Shown: positions 28,227-36,956 of the stretch, one piece after another
Position numbering within the stretch: position 1 is the stretch's first letter
Layout: every line of letters starts with the position of its first letter
Origin: Tritrichomonas foetus
Lineage: Eukaryota > Parabasalia > Tritrichomonadida > Tritrichomonadidae
Direction of reading: 5' to 3'
DNA length: 64,000 nt
NCBI GenBank assembly: GCA_001839685.1
Contig: MLAK01001049.1
Coordinates: 95,396 to 159,395 of the forward strand
The notes under the pieces: model-generated
What the model was told of the DNA's origin: nothing
Database searches by the model: none
Seen by the model: the letters and a program-made list of their open reading frames with translations, nothing else
Translations under genes and position numbers: made by a program

Positions 28227-28434
28227 ATTATATAAAATAAATCTTTGATTGTGCTTTTTTGTGATTATATTATTTTTTATTTTTCCACTTGGAAGGTTTT
28301 CATGATTTCCTTAAAGTTGAGAGTTAAATTCATTTAACGAAGAAGAAGAAAAAGTTGTGTAATTTATTATTTTATTATAAAACGTTTTTCTCTTTATAAA
28401 AATAGTGACAGAATTCGAACATGAAGTAAAGAAA

Positions 28435-31400
28435 TTAGCTGTTCAAAGCTTCAATAACATTTTCGATCTTAAATTCATCTCCATCGCATACTTGATTGCA
28501 TAGTTGTTCGAAGTTTGGAACTCGTGCAAAGTTTTTGAGAACTTGAAGCATTTTCTGGATATTTTCAGGAGATACACAATAATCTTCAAGCTGGTCAAGA
28601 GGATCTGAAAACAAACGGATTGCTACTGCTGCAAAATGAGGCATGTTGGCTTGATTGTTGGCACGTTGAAGTAACCAGAAGAAGAATTCAATATGATCAT
28701 TATTTTCTTCTGCTTCAATTTGAGCAGGTAAACAAGAAAGAGCTGGAAGTAAAAATGTATTCAATGGAAATGCGTCTTTCATTATATGAATTGCAATCAT
28801 TCCAAGGGCACTCACCGCATTATCTTGAATAGCCATAAATTCATCTGTTTTAGTTTGTGTTGCTTCAAGTTGTGCTTTAATAAGTGGTAAGACTTTATTC
28901 AATTGGCCTTGGATTATATGAGGAGCTTTCACTGCGAGTTGTTTAAAGCAACCAAATGCAATTGCACTGGATCTTTTCTCAGCTGCATCAAGTGCGAGAA
29001 TAAATGTATTTCCTTTAAGTTCATCATCAAGTCCTTCGGATGCCCAATAAACAAGATCACCAAAAAATTGAAGCATTAAATCACGCATTTCATTGTTTTT
29101 ATGAACAATTAAACCATTAAACTGGGCAACAAATGGTTGAATGACTTTAATACTACTGACCTTCATAGCAGCAATAATTTCACGAATTACACGCATTGCT
29201 GGGACATGAAGTGTATCAATGAACTTAATCTTATTTGCTTGGTAAAGCATACTTCCTGAGAAGACTGCTTGAATTGCACCAAGAATTCCATCAAGTGATG
29301 GCAAACAGCAGAGAATTCCAATTTGTTCATCACCTGCAATGACATCAGATATGGCTGTAAATGCAGAACCAGCTGCATCTGGTCCACTTACATCAGAACT
29401 AGCAACTTGGGTAAGCAATTTAACAAGGTTTGTCAAGAAGGGCTGAGTTTCTTGATTAAAGCCCAATTTAGTAAATGCTTCAACTAAGAAAACGCACCCT
29501 TGTGAGCATCCAAGTGAACAATCGGAGTCACCAACATTTAATTGCTTCTGAATAACACCAAGAACAGATTCAATATTAGAATGAATAATATCTGGATAAG
29601 TCGATAAAGCACAGCAAGAAACACGAATTGAAGAAACAACAACATTTATTATTGGTTCGACTTTCGAATCAAAATCTTCATCTTCGTCATTTCCTGTGAA
29701 AATTTCTTGTTCACTCTCTTGTTGGCTAATATCTCGTGAACTAAATTCGATTAATTTTGGAAAGACAACAGAAATAGTTTGTTTGATTTGATCACTATAG
29801 TTCTGGAGTAAATGCCCAAAAGCAGTAACTGATTCATAAATGATAGATGGATCAGATGATTGAAGATTCTGAACAACAAGTTGAACAAAATGAGGAACAA
29901 ATGGCATAAATTCTTTTGTTGATGATTCCATCAAGTTTGAAAGTACTGAGATTGCTTGTCCTTTAAGTTGCTCAGATGAATAATCATTTGAAGAAAGAAC
30001 AGCTTGACAAATATCAAATATTGGTTTGAAATAATGTCTTGCTTTCTTAGGAGAATACTTCACAAGTGAATACAAACAATTAAATATTGATAAACGTAGC
30101 GCATCATTCTCAATTTGAAGTAATTGACGAAGTGCTTCGAAAATATTAGTAAAAACATTTCCAATATCTTGAGCTGAGCGAACAATACTATTTAAACAGT
30201 TAACTAACTCTGGTCTTTCTGGATCGCTTGATAACCTGTTCAAGATAACACCAATCAATTGATCAGAAACAAGTTTGATTTTGGTCTTTTGGGAAGCTGC
30301 TAACTCACTTATAGCTAATGCAGCAGCTTCGCACGTGCAATTTGCGGAATCCAGAATTCCTGCAGAGAATAATTGTGCAAGATCAGTTAATCGTGGTGCA
30401 AAGAAATCACTTCCACCAGATAATGAATAATACAAAGCGACAATTGCAGCAAAGCGACCTTGTGGTGTTTGCGAAACACTGCCTGCCATTTGCCAAATTA
30501 ATTCAAGCACGTCTGGGTACTCAGAAAATTCAACACAAATTGTAGAAAATACATTATGACCAGAAAGATCAAAACTGTCCTGTGCAATAAAAATAGATTG
30601 TGCGAATTGGAAATAAACTTGGAAAATAGCTGTCAAAATTTGAGGTTGTTCAGAAATCTCTTCAACAATATTGATAATGATTACATCTGAAAGAACTTGA
30701 ACTTGCGTTCTGAAAGGTGTTGCTATATTTTGGTTACTGAGTAAAGTTAAGCATGTTTGAAGGATTTGTTGATAATTAATTCCTTCTGCGCCTTGGTCAG
30801 CGATATAAGAAAGGTTTTTAGTTAAATCACAAAGTGATTTATATAAACCTTGATCATTTGAACTGGCATAAGTGATGAGCAATTTCATAGCATATTCAAT
30901 GAAGCGAGAAAGAAGAGCTTGACCATTTTCATCTTGTGGAATTAAATTAGCAATATTAATGCCATGAAGAACAGCAGCAAGTTGTGTGTCATTCGATGAT
31001 GAATTCAAGCCGGTTTCAATGATTGGAAGACTGATTGGCAAAAGTTGTGTTGGATCTTCTTGATAAGTGATTGCCATAGTAAGCACGTATAAAGCAGCCT
31101 CAATTTCAATATCAGTGCTATTTTGTTGACAAGTTTGGATAAACTGTTGTACGATTGGAAGAAATTCGAATTTCATTGTATTTTGAACAAAATCGTGAAC
31201 GTAATTTCGAACATAAGCAGAATGTGGAAATACACGTAACTGCAAAAGTGAAGTGAACATTGATGCTTGATCGTTATCAGCTGCTTTTGGATAAAAATTG
31301 TTGATAATCGTGCAACAACCAACTACGCAATAATTGAGTAATTTTTCTGGAAGTTCATTCGCTAAAATGATATTGACAATTACTTGGAAAGATGCTGGGT

Positions 31401-31506
31401 TTGAATAAATTTCCATTAATTTGTTAGTCGCCTCTTGAACATATCTTCCGGTCGGATCGCTGAGACCTTGATAGCATTGGATGATGACTTGGGAAAGATC
31501 AGACAT
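28435..31506 (-). CDS. Importin-beta family karyopherin (importin-4/5, Kap123/Kap121-like)
   Basis: 1023 aa, wholly alpha-helical HEAT solenoid. The N-terminus (SDLSQVIIQCYQGLSDPTGRYVQEATNKLMEIYSNPASF) is the classic importin-beta N-terminal HEAT hairpin. An acidic loop in the middle (NDEDEDFDSKVEPIINVVV, about residues 600-620) resembles that of Kap121/Kap123-type receptors, which bind RanGTP and carry ribosomal proteins and histones into the nucleus. Length (about 1000-1110 in that subgroup) agrees. Start ATG 31506 with Inr-like TCATTTTTT 11-19 nt upstream on the minus strand (31517-31525). Exact cargo class cannot be decided by eye. Confidence 0.85.
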   Translation of the reverse strand: MSDLSQVIIQCYQGLSDPTGRYVQEATNKLMEIYSNPASFQVIVNIILANELPEKLLNYCVVGCCTIINNFYPKAADNDQASMFTSLLQLRVFPHSAYVRNYVHDFVQNTMKFEFLPIVQQFIQTCQQNSTDIEIEAALYVLTMAITYQEDPTQLLPISLPIIETGLNSSSNDTQLAAVLHGINIANLIPQDENGQALLSRFIEYAMKLLITYASSNDQGLYKSLCDLTKNLSYIADQGAEGINYQQILQTCLTLLSNQNIATPFRTQVQVLSDVIIINIVEEISEQPQILTAIFQVYFQFAQSIFIAQDSFDLSGHNVFSTICVEFSEYPDVLELIWQMAGSVSQTPQGRFAAIVALYYSLSGGSDFFAPRLTDLAQLFSAGILDSANCTCEAAALAISELAASQKTKIKLVSDQLIGVILNRLSSDPERPELVNCLNSIVRSAQDIGNVFTNIFEALRQLLQIENDALRLSIFNCLYSLVKYSPKKARHYFKPIFDICQAVLSSNDYSSEQLKGQAISVLSNLMESSTKEFMPFVPHFVQLVVQNLQSSDPSIIYESVTAFGHLLQNYSDQIKQTISVVFPKLIEFSSRDISQQESEQEIFTGNDEDEDFDSKVEPIINVVVSSIRVSCCALSTYPDIIHSNIESVLGVIQKQLNVGDSDCSLGCSQGCVFLVEAFTKLGFNQETQPFLTNLVKLLTQVASSDVSGPDAAGSAFTAISDVIAGDEQIGILCCLPSLDGILGAIQAVFSGSMLYQANKIKFIDTLHVPAMRVIREIIAAMKVSSIKVIQPFVAQFNGLIVHKNNEMRDLMLQFFGDLVYWASEGLDDELKGNTFILALDAAEKRSSAIAFGCFKQLAVKAPHIIQGQLNKVLPLIKAQLEATQTKTDEFMAIQDNAVSALGMIAIHIMKDAFPLNTFLLPALSCLPAQIEAEENNDHIEFFFWLLQRANNQANMPHFAAVAIRLFSDPLDQLEDYCVSPENIQKMLQVLKNFARVPNFEQLCNQVCDGDEFKIENVIEALNS

Positions 31507-31516
31507 ATTTTCGAAT

Positions 31517-31525
31517 AAAAAATGA
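31517..31525 (-). promoter_or_regulatory. Initiator (Inr) of the karyopherin gene
   Basis: TCATTTTTT on the minus strand; the predicted first base is 31523, 17 nt before ATG 31506. Confidence 0.5.
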
Positions 31526-31772
31526 TATTAAGCGGGAACTTTATCTCAATTTTTCAGAAAAGACTTTTTTCGCGGGATTTTTTCTAAACGTACAGTTTCA
31601 TTAAATATTTGACCATATAGTTACGGTTACATCCAAAAAACTTTTGATAAACAGTTCTCCAAGGTTTTTTTTTTTTTTTTTGAGAGTCTAGATATGTTCT
31701 TAAAATGCATTCATATATTAACATAAATTTATGTTAACATAGTAATACATTGTATTTAAGTTAACCAAAGAA

Positions 31773-33293
31773 TTAAATAAAAATTTCGAATTCTTCATCA
31801 TTTGGCATATCGATATCTTGATGTTCAATATACGTTTCAATTTCACCATAAAATCGTGAAATTGACGTTGTAATTTCATGAATGTCATTATATGTTTCCG
31901 CTATTTTATCAAGAATACTTTTCACTTCATCATTTAAAATGAATTGTAAAAATGGGTTTGGTAAACCAGTATTCATTGCAACATTGTCACCAAATCCACA
32001 AAGTGTCCGAATTGATTTAATTAGTGAATAAATCACTTTTGGATTTTTAAAATCAAGTAATTGAATGATTTCATCAATAATATTGATGTGTCCAACTACT
32101 ATAGTATGCAATATTTTGGAGTCATTTAAATTTATCAATTGACACAATAAAACAATTGCAGCTTTTTTGATTTTAAAAGGCTGATTTTCAATAACATCAA
32201 TTATTTTTGGTATCACCATTTGTGACACCTCTTGAAGAGTAGATAATGCATAATATAATAATTCCCCACCTTGATTTAATTCTCGACATTCTGAAGTTCG
32301 TCGAATTGCAGTAATTAAAGGCCTGTAATAGCTTGCTTTTGATTTAACAGACCAATTTTCAGGCGGATAAAAGTTGAAAATTGATGGATTATGAGTAATA
32401 AGATTAAGTGCAAATACATCTTTTTTAAAAGCTATATTATCAAGTGCACAAAATATATAAGATGATAACTTTTCAAATTCAGGTGAAATTGCATTTATCA
32501 AATTCTCAAGAGTATCTCTTGATGAAAAATAATCCAAGAAGTAATCTTCTGAACGCCAAAATGAGATATGTGAAATAGAAAAAATTGCTGATGTTTGCCA
32601 TATTCGGTTTGGATCTTTTTCATTGGGATATGAAGATTGAACGATATTTTTGCCAATTAAATTTAAAGTATCAAATGAATAATCAAAAGAAATCAAACAA
32701 TTGGTAATTAATAAAAATGTAGCTTCAATAATTTTTTCGTTTGCTTTATAAATGTTATTTTGGCATTTATCGAGAATTTGAGTTGCAACTTGTAACAATC
32801 GCATTCCATCAACTTTTGAACTTACTTCGTGCTTTTTATAACTAATTAGTTCAGATAAAATCAAGAGAGATTTATGAACATTATTTTCAGACTCATCATT
32901 TTGAGCAACAGAAATAAGAAAATTAATAATATTGTCATTTAAGTAGTTGATATAAAAGTCTTCATTTAATAAGCATAAATAATAAATGAAATTTAATGCA
33001 CTTTCGCAAAAAAACGTTTCTTGGGGATATTTACAAGCTAAATCAATTGTTTGTGGAATAAGAAAATTTGGGAGGCTCGTAATTGAATATCCGGTTTTTA
33101 AGACCTCCTCTGTTAATCTTAAGTTTTCTTTAACATGGTTTAGATTGTCAGAAAAAAAATGATGAAAATTAATTTTTGAAAGAAGTTCCGCTTGCTTTCT
33201 TTGACTTTCTCCGTCGTTTTCAAGACAGAAGGTTAAATTTTTAAGCCACCGATCGTTTGATTTTGGAGAAAGTGGATTTTTGTAAACGATCAT
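31773..33293 (-). CDS. ARM-repeat protein, distant importin-alpha-like
   Basis: 506 aa from ATG 33293 (the frame extends upstream only to a TTG at 33356). Regular helices of ARM type run through residues about 70-470: FCESALNFIYYLCLLNEDFYI, IWQTSAIFSISHISFW, IKKAAIVLLCQLINL, VIYSLIKSIRTLCGFGDN. The order ending in an acidic tail (MPNDEEFEIFI) recalls importin-alpha, but there is no basic IBB region at the N-terminus and the conserved ARM Trp-Asn ladder is not obvious. It may be an atypical adaptor or an unrelated ARM scaffold. It lies beside two importin-beta genes, but co-transcription is not implied. Confidence 0.7.
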   Translation of the reverse strand: MIVYKNPLSPKSNDRWLKNLTFCLENDGESQRKQAELLSKINFHHFFSDNLNHVKENLRLTEEVLKTGYSITSLPNFLIPQTIDLACKYPQETFFCESALNFIYYLCLLNEDFYINYLNDNIINFLISVAQNDESENNVHKSLLILSELISYKKHEVSSKVDGMRLLQVATQILDKCQNNIYKANEKIIEATFLLITNCLISFDYSFDTLNLIGKNIVQSSYPNEKDPNRIWQTSAIFSISHISFWRSEDYFLDYFSSRDTLENLINAISPEFEKLSSYIFCALDNIAFKKDVFALNLITHNPSIFNFYPPENWSVKSKASYYRPLITAIRRTSECRELNQGGELLYYALSTLQEVSQMVIPKIIDVIENQPFKIKKAAIVLLCQLINLNDSKILHTIVVGHINIIDEIIQLLDFKNPKVIYSLIKSIRTLCGFGDNVAMNTGLPNPFLQFILNDEVKSILDKIAETYNDIHEITTSISRFYGEIETYIEHQDIDMPNDEEFEIFI

Positions 33294-33708
33294 TTGTAAT
33301 TCAAATTTTCTCTCAACAAAGAGACCAAATAATATGTGAAAAACTAAAGTATTCAAATGTATCGTAAAATGATTGAATTGTTTACTGAGAAAAAAGGAAT
33401 ATGATGAAGAGTTACATTTCCACTACTATGGAAATCTCATTAAATTTTCCATCTGTTCGTTCTTATGAAGAAATTATTTCGAATTAATAAGAAATCTGGA
33501 TTTTTTATTTATCCATCATTTCAATTACATAACTTTTTGAAATAAATAATTCTAAGCATTATTTCCCAAAAAGTATCTGCACTTAGAAAAATTGAGAAAA
33601 GATGATCTCACAATTGAGTGGTGATTCAAACCAAAATTGGATGTACTCAGAAAATTGAATTCATGATGTTTTTATGAGGTACATGAAATTATTATCAGAT
33701 TTCGGCAA
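33294..33708. other. Divergent intergenic region
   Basis: 415 bases between the starts of the ARM-repeat gene and the surface-protein gene. AACTTTTTGA occurs near 33532. No gene seen. Confidence 0.5.
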
Positions 33709-35979
33709 ATGATACTTTTCCTGATTTTCATGCGATATCAATACCATGTATCATCTTCTGCTACTCATTCTGATCTCCGTCGTTTTAATGACGACATTTT
33801 TTTTCAGATTCCAATTCCAAGAATAGCATTTCTTGTCCATTCATCTGATAATCTAATAATTAGTGTCAACATAAACACTGATAACGATAAAAGGCATTTA
33901 GGATTTATTGGTTCATCAACTCAAAGTTTTGGAGTTTTTTTTGGAAATCTGACAGGATCCATCAATGTTCATTGCACAAATGACACTATATTTTCATTCA
34001 GCACTATAGTTGTTCCTGATGAGTGTTCAACTGTGATGACATCAGTTGAGTCACATTTCTCTTATCAAATAAATGAAAAAAAATCTGATCCTTACTTAAG
34101 CCCAAATAGAACATATTGCATTTGGCATTCAGCTCAAGGTACAGTTGATGCTAACATAGAATTATCAAATAATCCCGAATTTCCAATATCATTAAAATTT
34201 ATTTCCGAAAATGGAATTAAGACTAACACAGAAGAAAACCATACAGAAGAACAACCTACAGAAGAACAATCTACAGAAGAACAACATACAGAAGAAAACC
34301 CTACAAAAGAAAAACTTACAGAAGAACAATCTACAGAAGAGCAATCTACAGAAGAACAATCTACAGAAGAAAACCCTACAAAAGAAAAACTTACAGAAGA
34401 ACAATCTACAGAAGAGCAATCTACAGAAGAACAATCTACAGAAGAGCAACCTANAGAAGAACAATCTACAGAAGAAAACCCTACAGAAGAAAAACTTACA
34501 GAAGAACAACATACAGAAGAGCAACCTATAGAAGAACAATCTACAGAAGAGCAATATACAGAAGAAAGCTCAACAGTTGATTATGCATATGAAAGCGAAT
34601 CATTTCATCTTTTCGAAACTGAAAGTGGATCATTTAGGAATGAAGGAGAAACCGATTATGAGAAAACGACTGCTCTATTTACTTATTTAGATTCACATTC
34701 AACTTCTGATTTGAACATCAATTCAGAGTTTACTTCGAACAGTGAAAACTATCCAATATCAAGTTTTGTTGAAACCACTAATAAAGAAATTCCGAAAACA
34801 CGAATGAGTGAAACTCCAATAGGAACACCAAGACCAACCCTTTCAAATAGGCCTCCAATTCCATCTCAAGCATCTGAATCTTCAAAATCACCAGAAAAAT
34901 CAAAAACGTATTCAATAATTTTCCCAACAACCGAAAAAACTTTTATCCATAGTGATAGTAAAATTCCTACAAAAAATACAGAAGCGGTACCAAGTGAAAT
35001 AAAACCTACAGACACCAAATCATTTGAAACAAGTCATTTTTATCCATCCAAAACTAAATATTCTAAAAATACAATTCATGCTCCAATTCCGTCTCCTACG
35101 CATAGCCCTACTTTGTCATTTCAACATTCAAATCGATATTCAGAATCTGTAAAAGAACCATCAAAATATACTTCCTCCTTTCCAATATTAACACATGAAT
35201 ACTTAATTAAAGCATCTTCGAAAACACCTCTAAAAACAAAACCCAAGCATTTTTCTCACACAAAACCATATTTCCCTACCAAACAAAGAACAACATCAAC
35301 GACAGGTCCATCAAATGGAGAATCAAAATTGAATGCAAAAGGGAAAAATATTAATACTAAAATGGATGAATTAAAATTAAATCAAAACGATAAACCAACA
35401 AATAAATGGGAAACAGAATTTAGTTCGAATGTTATTAATTCAATTTCTGATCGTTATTCTGGGAATTCTTTTATTATTATTCAAACAGGACCGAACGTTG
35501 ATCATTCTTCCCTTCATATTGAAGTTATTAATACATCATCATTTCATTATTCTCATCCATATAAGTCTACAATTACGATTTCCAATCAACCACAGTTTTT
35601 TGTTGATGTGGATAATTTTCCTGGACATAATCAAGAATTTCCAGATGGACCAAAACGTTCAGATCAAAATTTCAATGAAGATGAATTTATAAATGATAAT
35701 GAAAAAAATCAAGACGATTATTTTCATTTGAATTTAATCGGGTTCATTCTGATTGTGATTTGCTCTATTTGTACCATAATAATATTGTGTTGTCTTATTT
35801 ATATATTTTCCAAAGCCAGATACCAGAATCTAACTCCAAGCTTGTCATTATTTGATGATCAAAATGGAAAACATCACATTTCTCTTGCTACCAATCCATT
35901 GCCGATAATTACATTATTGAAGCATGACGATGACGAAAAGCATTCACATATAACGGGCAAAGAAATAGAATTGCCTTAA
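33709..35979 (+). CDS. Single-pass membrane protein with TEEQ tandem repeats (candidate surface protein)
   Basis: 756 aa. The hydrophobic start MILFLIFMRYQYHVSSS may be a short signal peptide. An N-terminal globular part (about 20-165) has several Cys and N-glycosylation sequons. Residues about 175-290 are tandem (T/S)EEQ and NPTxEKL repeats from a 15-base unit, including one undetermined base at 34454. A long Ser/Thr/Pro/Lys-rich stalk follows (SPTHSPTLS type). A strong transmembrane helix (about 677-700; IGFILIVICSICTIIILCC) precedes a 50-residue tail. This is the layout of a mucin-like type I surface protein, probably heavily O-glycosylated. No adhesin family recognised. Repeat length is likely variable between strains. 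Confidence 0.75.
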   Translation: MILFLIFMRYQYHVSSSATHSDLRRFNDDIFFQIPIPRIAFLVHSSDNLIISVNINTDNDKRHLGFIGSSTQSFGVFFGNLTGSINVHCTNDTIFSFSTIVVPDECSTVMTSVESHFSYQINEKKSDPYLSPNRTYCIWHSAQGTVDANIELSNNPEFPISLKFISENGIKTNTEENHTEEQPTEEQSTEEQHTEENPTKEKLTEEQSTEEQSTEEQSTEENPTKEKLTEEQSTEEQSTEEQSTEEQPXEEQSTEENPTEEKLTEEQHTEEQPIEEQSTEEQYTEESSTVDYAYESESFHLFETESGSFRNEGETDYEKTTALFTYLDSHSTSDLNINSEFTSNSENYPISSFVETTNKEIPKTRMSETPIGTPRPTLSNRPPIPSQASESSKSPEKSKTYSIIFPTTEKTFIHSDSKIPTKNTEAVPSEIKPTDTKSFETSHFYPSKTKYSKNTIHAPIPSPTHSPTLSFQHSNRYSESVKEPSKYTSSFPILTHEYLIKASSKTPLKTKPKHFSHTKPYFPTKQRTTSTTGPSNGESKLNAKGKNINTKMDELKLNQNDKPTNKWETEFSSNVINSISDRYSGNSFIIIQTGPNVDHSSLHIEVINTSSFHYSHPYKSTITISNQPQFFVDVDNFPGHNQEFPDGPKRSDQNFNEDEFINDNEKNQDDYFHLNLIGFILIVICSICTIIILCCLIYIFSKARYQNLTPSLSLFDDQNGKHHISLATNPLPIITLLKHDDDEKHSHITGKEIELP

Positions 35980-36301
35980 TTGTTTGTAATAAATATAGAT
36001 TTACTTATCTTTATTATTATTATTTATTTATTTATTTATTTTGTTAGTTTATTGGTAAAATTTTCTAATTTTCTTCTTTCTTTTTGACTCATATATTATT
36101 AATGTAAGAGTGGGTATATCGCAAATTAACCACATGTTTTGTTGGGTAATATGGTTGCATGATATCGATCATATGAGATGAAATGGAGAAAAAAATAAAT
36201 ACTTAACTGTTTGAAAGACAAAATGTCGAAGAGGTAAAAATCACTCTCTCCTGAAAAATATTTTTATTCTATTATCATTTTAAACATATCAATCCGATAG
36301 A

Positions 36302-36550
36302 TTATATCGGTATGATTTCTGTCTCCGTCAATGAAGTTATAAATACACACCTTGATTCGCATATCATATGGTCTTTACAGTTACAGTGGCACCATTTTAA
36401 AAAATCTCTATAATCGATATACCAAAAATATATGTAAAATGTCCCAATTTCTGTTGTTACTCCATTAAAATTTAAAGAAGAGTTGGATATTTCACAATAA
36501 TAATCGATCGCATCACTACATCTATATTTACCATTGAGTGTTTCCCTCAT
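36302..36550 (-). CDS. Small Cys-rich hypothetical ORF
   Basis: 82 codons from ATG 36550. Seven Cys (for example KWCHCNCKDHMICESRC) and mixed polar composition make it less AT-driven than other short frames nearby. No domain, signal or neighbour supports it, and no Inr is clear. It may be a small gene, a relic or chance. Confidence 0.25.
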   Translation of the reverse strand: MRETLNGKYRCSDAIDYYCEISNSSLNFNGVTTEIGTFYIYFWYIDYRDFLKWCHCNCKDHMICESRCVFITSLTETEIIPI

Positions 36551-36907
36551 ACATTAAAGTGAGAAACAAAGTTTTATTTTCAAAACTGAATCAAAAATAA
36601 ATAGCTTATTCAATGCCACATTATTGGAAATGATTGACCCTTATGTTATGCTCATTTTTCTCCATCTCCAAGGCAATGAAGAGTGTATTAAACAAAAACA
36701 GTTTCTGGCAAAGACAAGTTTATTAGATGATGGGCAAACTAAGAAGTTTTAACTAAAGAAACCCATGCAGACATCCAGCAACAACATAAAAAAAAACTGT
36801 ACATCAATTATGAAGGAATCATCCATTCATTCCTGGAATGTGAAAATTTTTTTTGTTTGATGTTCGTTTACATATTCATTTTTTCTAAAATGAATCATAA
36901 ACTATTG

Positions 36908-36915
36908 AAAAAGTT
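36908..36915 (+). promoter_or_regulatory. AAAAAGTT box upstream of importin-beta-1-like gene
   Basis: The octamer in the opposite orientation relative to the gene, 42 nt before ATG 36957. Confidence 0.3.
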
Positions 36916-36946
36916 ATAATACTTCCTGCTTGGTCATTTTAAATCT

Positions 36947-36952
36947 TCACTT
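36947..36952 (+). promoter_or_regulatory. Initiator (Inr) of importin-beta-1-like gene
   Basis: TCACTT, predicted +1 at A36949, 8 nt before ATG 36957; another TCATTT at 36934 would give a 21-nt leader. Either supports ATG 36957 over the upstream TTG at 36930. Confidence 0.5.
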
Positions 36953-36956
36953 TGGA

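Larger units (their letters stand above)
35980..36956. other. Intergenic region with ATT/ATTT microsatellite
   Basis: Nearly 1 kb. An ATT/ATTT-repeat tract lies at about 36010-36044. An 82-codon minus-strand frame (listed separately) is the only long ORF. AAAAAGTT at 36908 and Inr-like elements at 36934 and 36947 belong to the next gene. Confidence 0.5.

Noticed and set aside
34192..34554. Minus-strand FFCRLF repeat ORF and a plus-strand NLQKN repeat ORF
   Set aside because: Shadows of the TEEQ coding minisatellite of the surface-protein gene.
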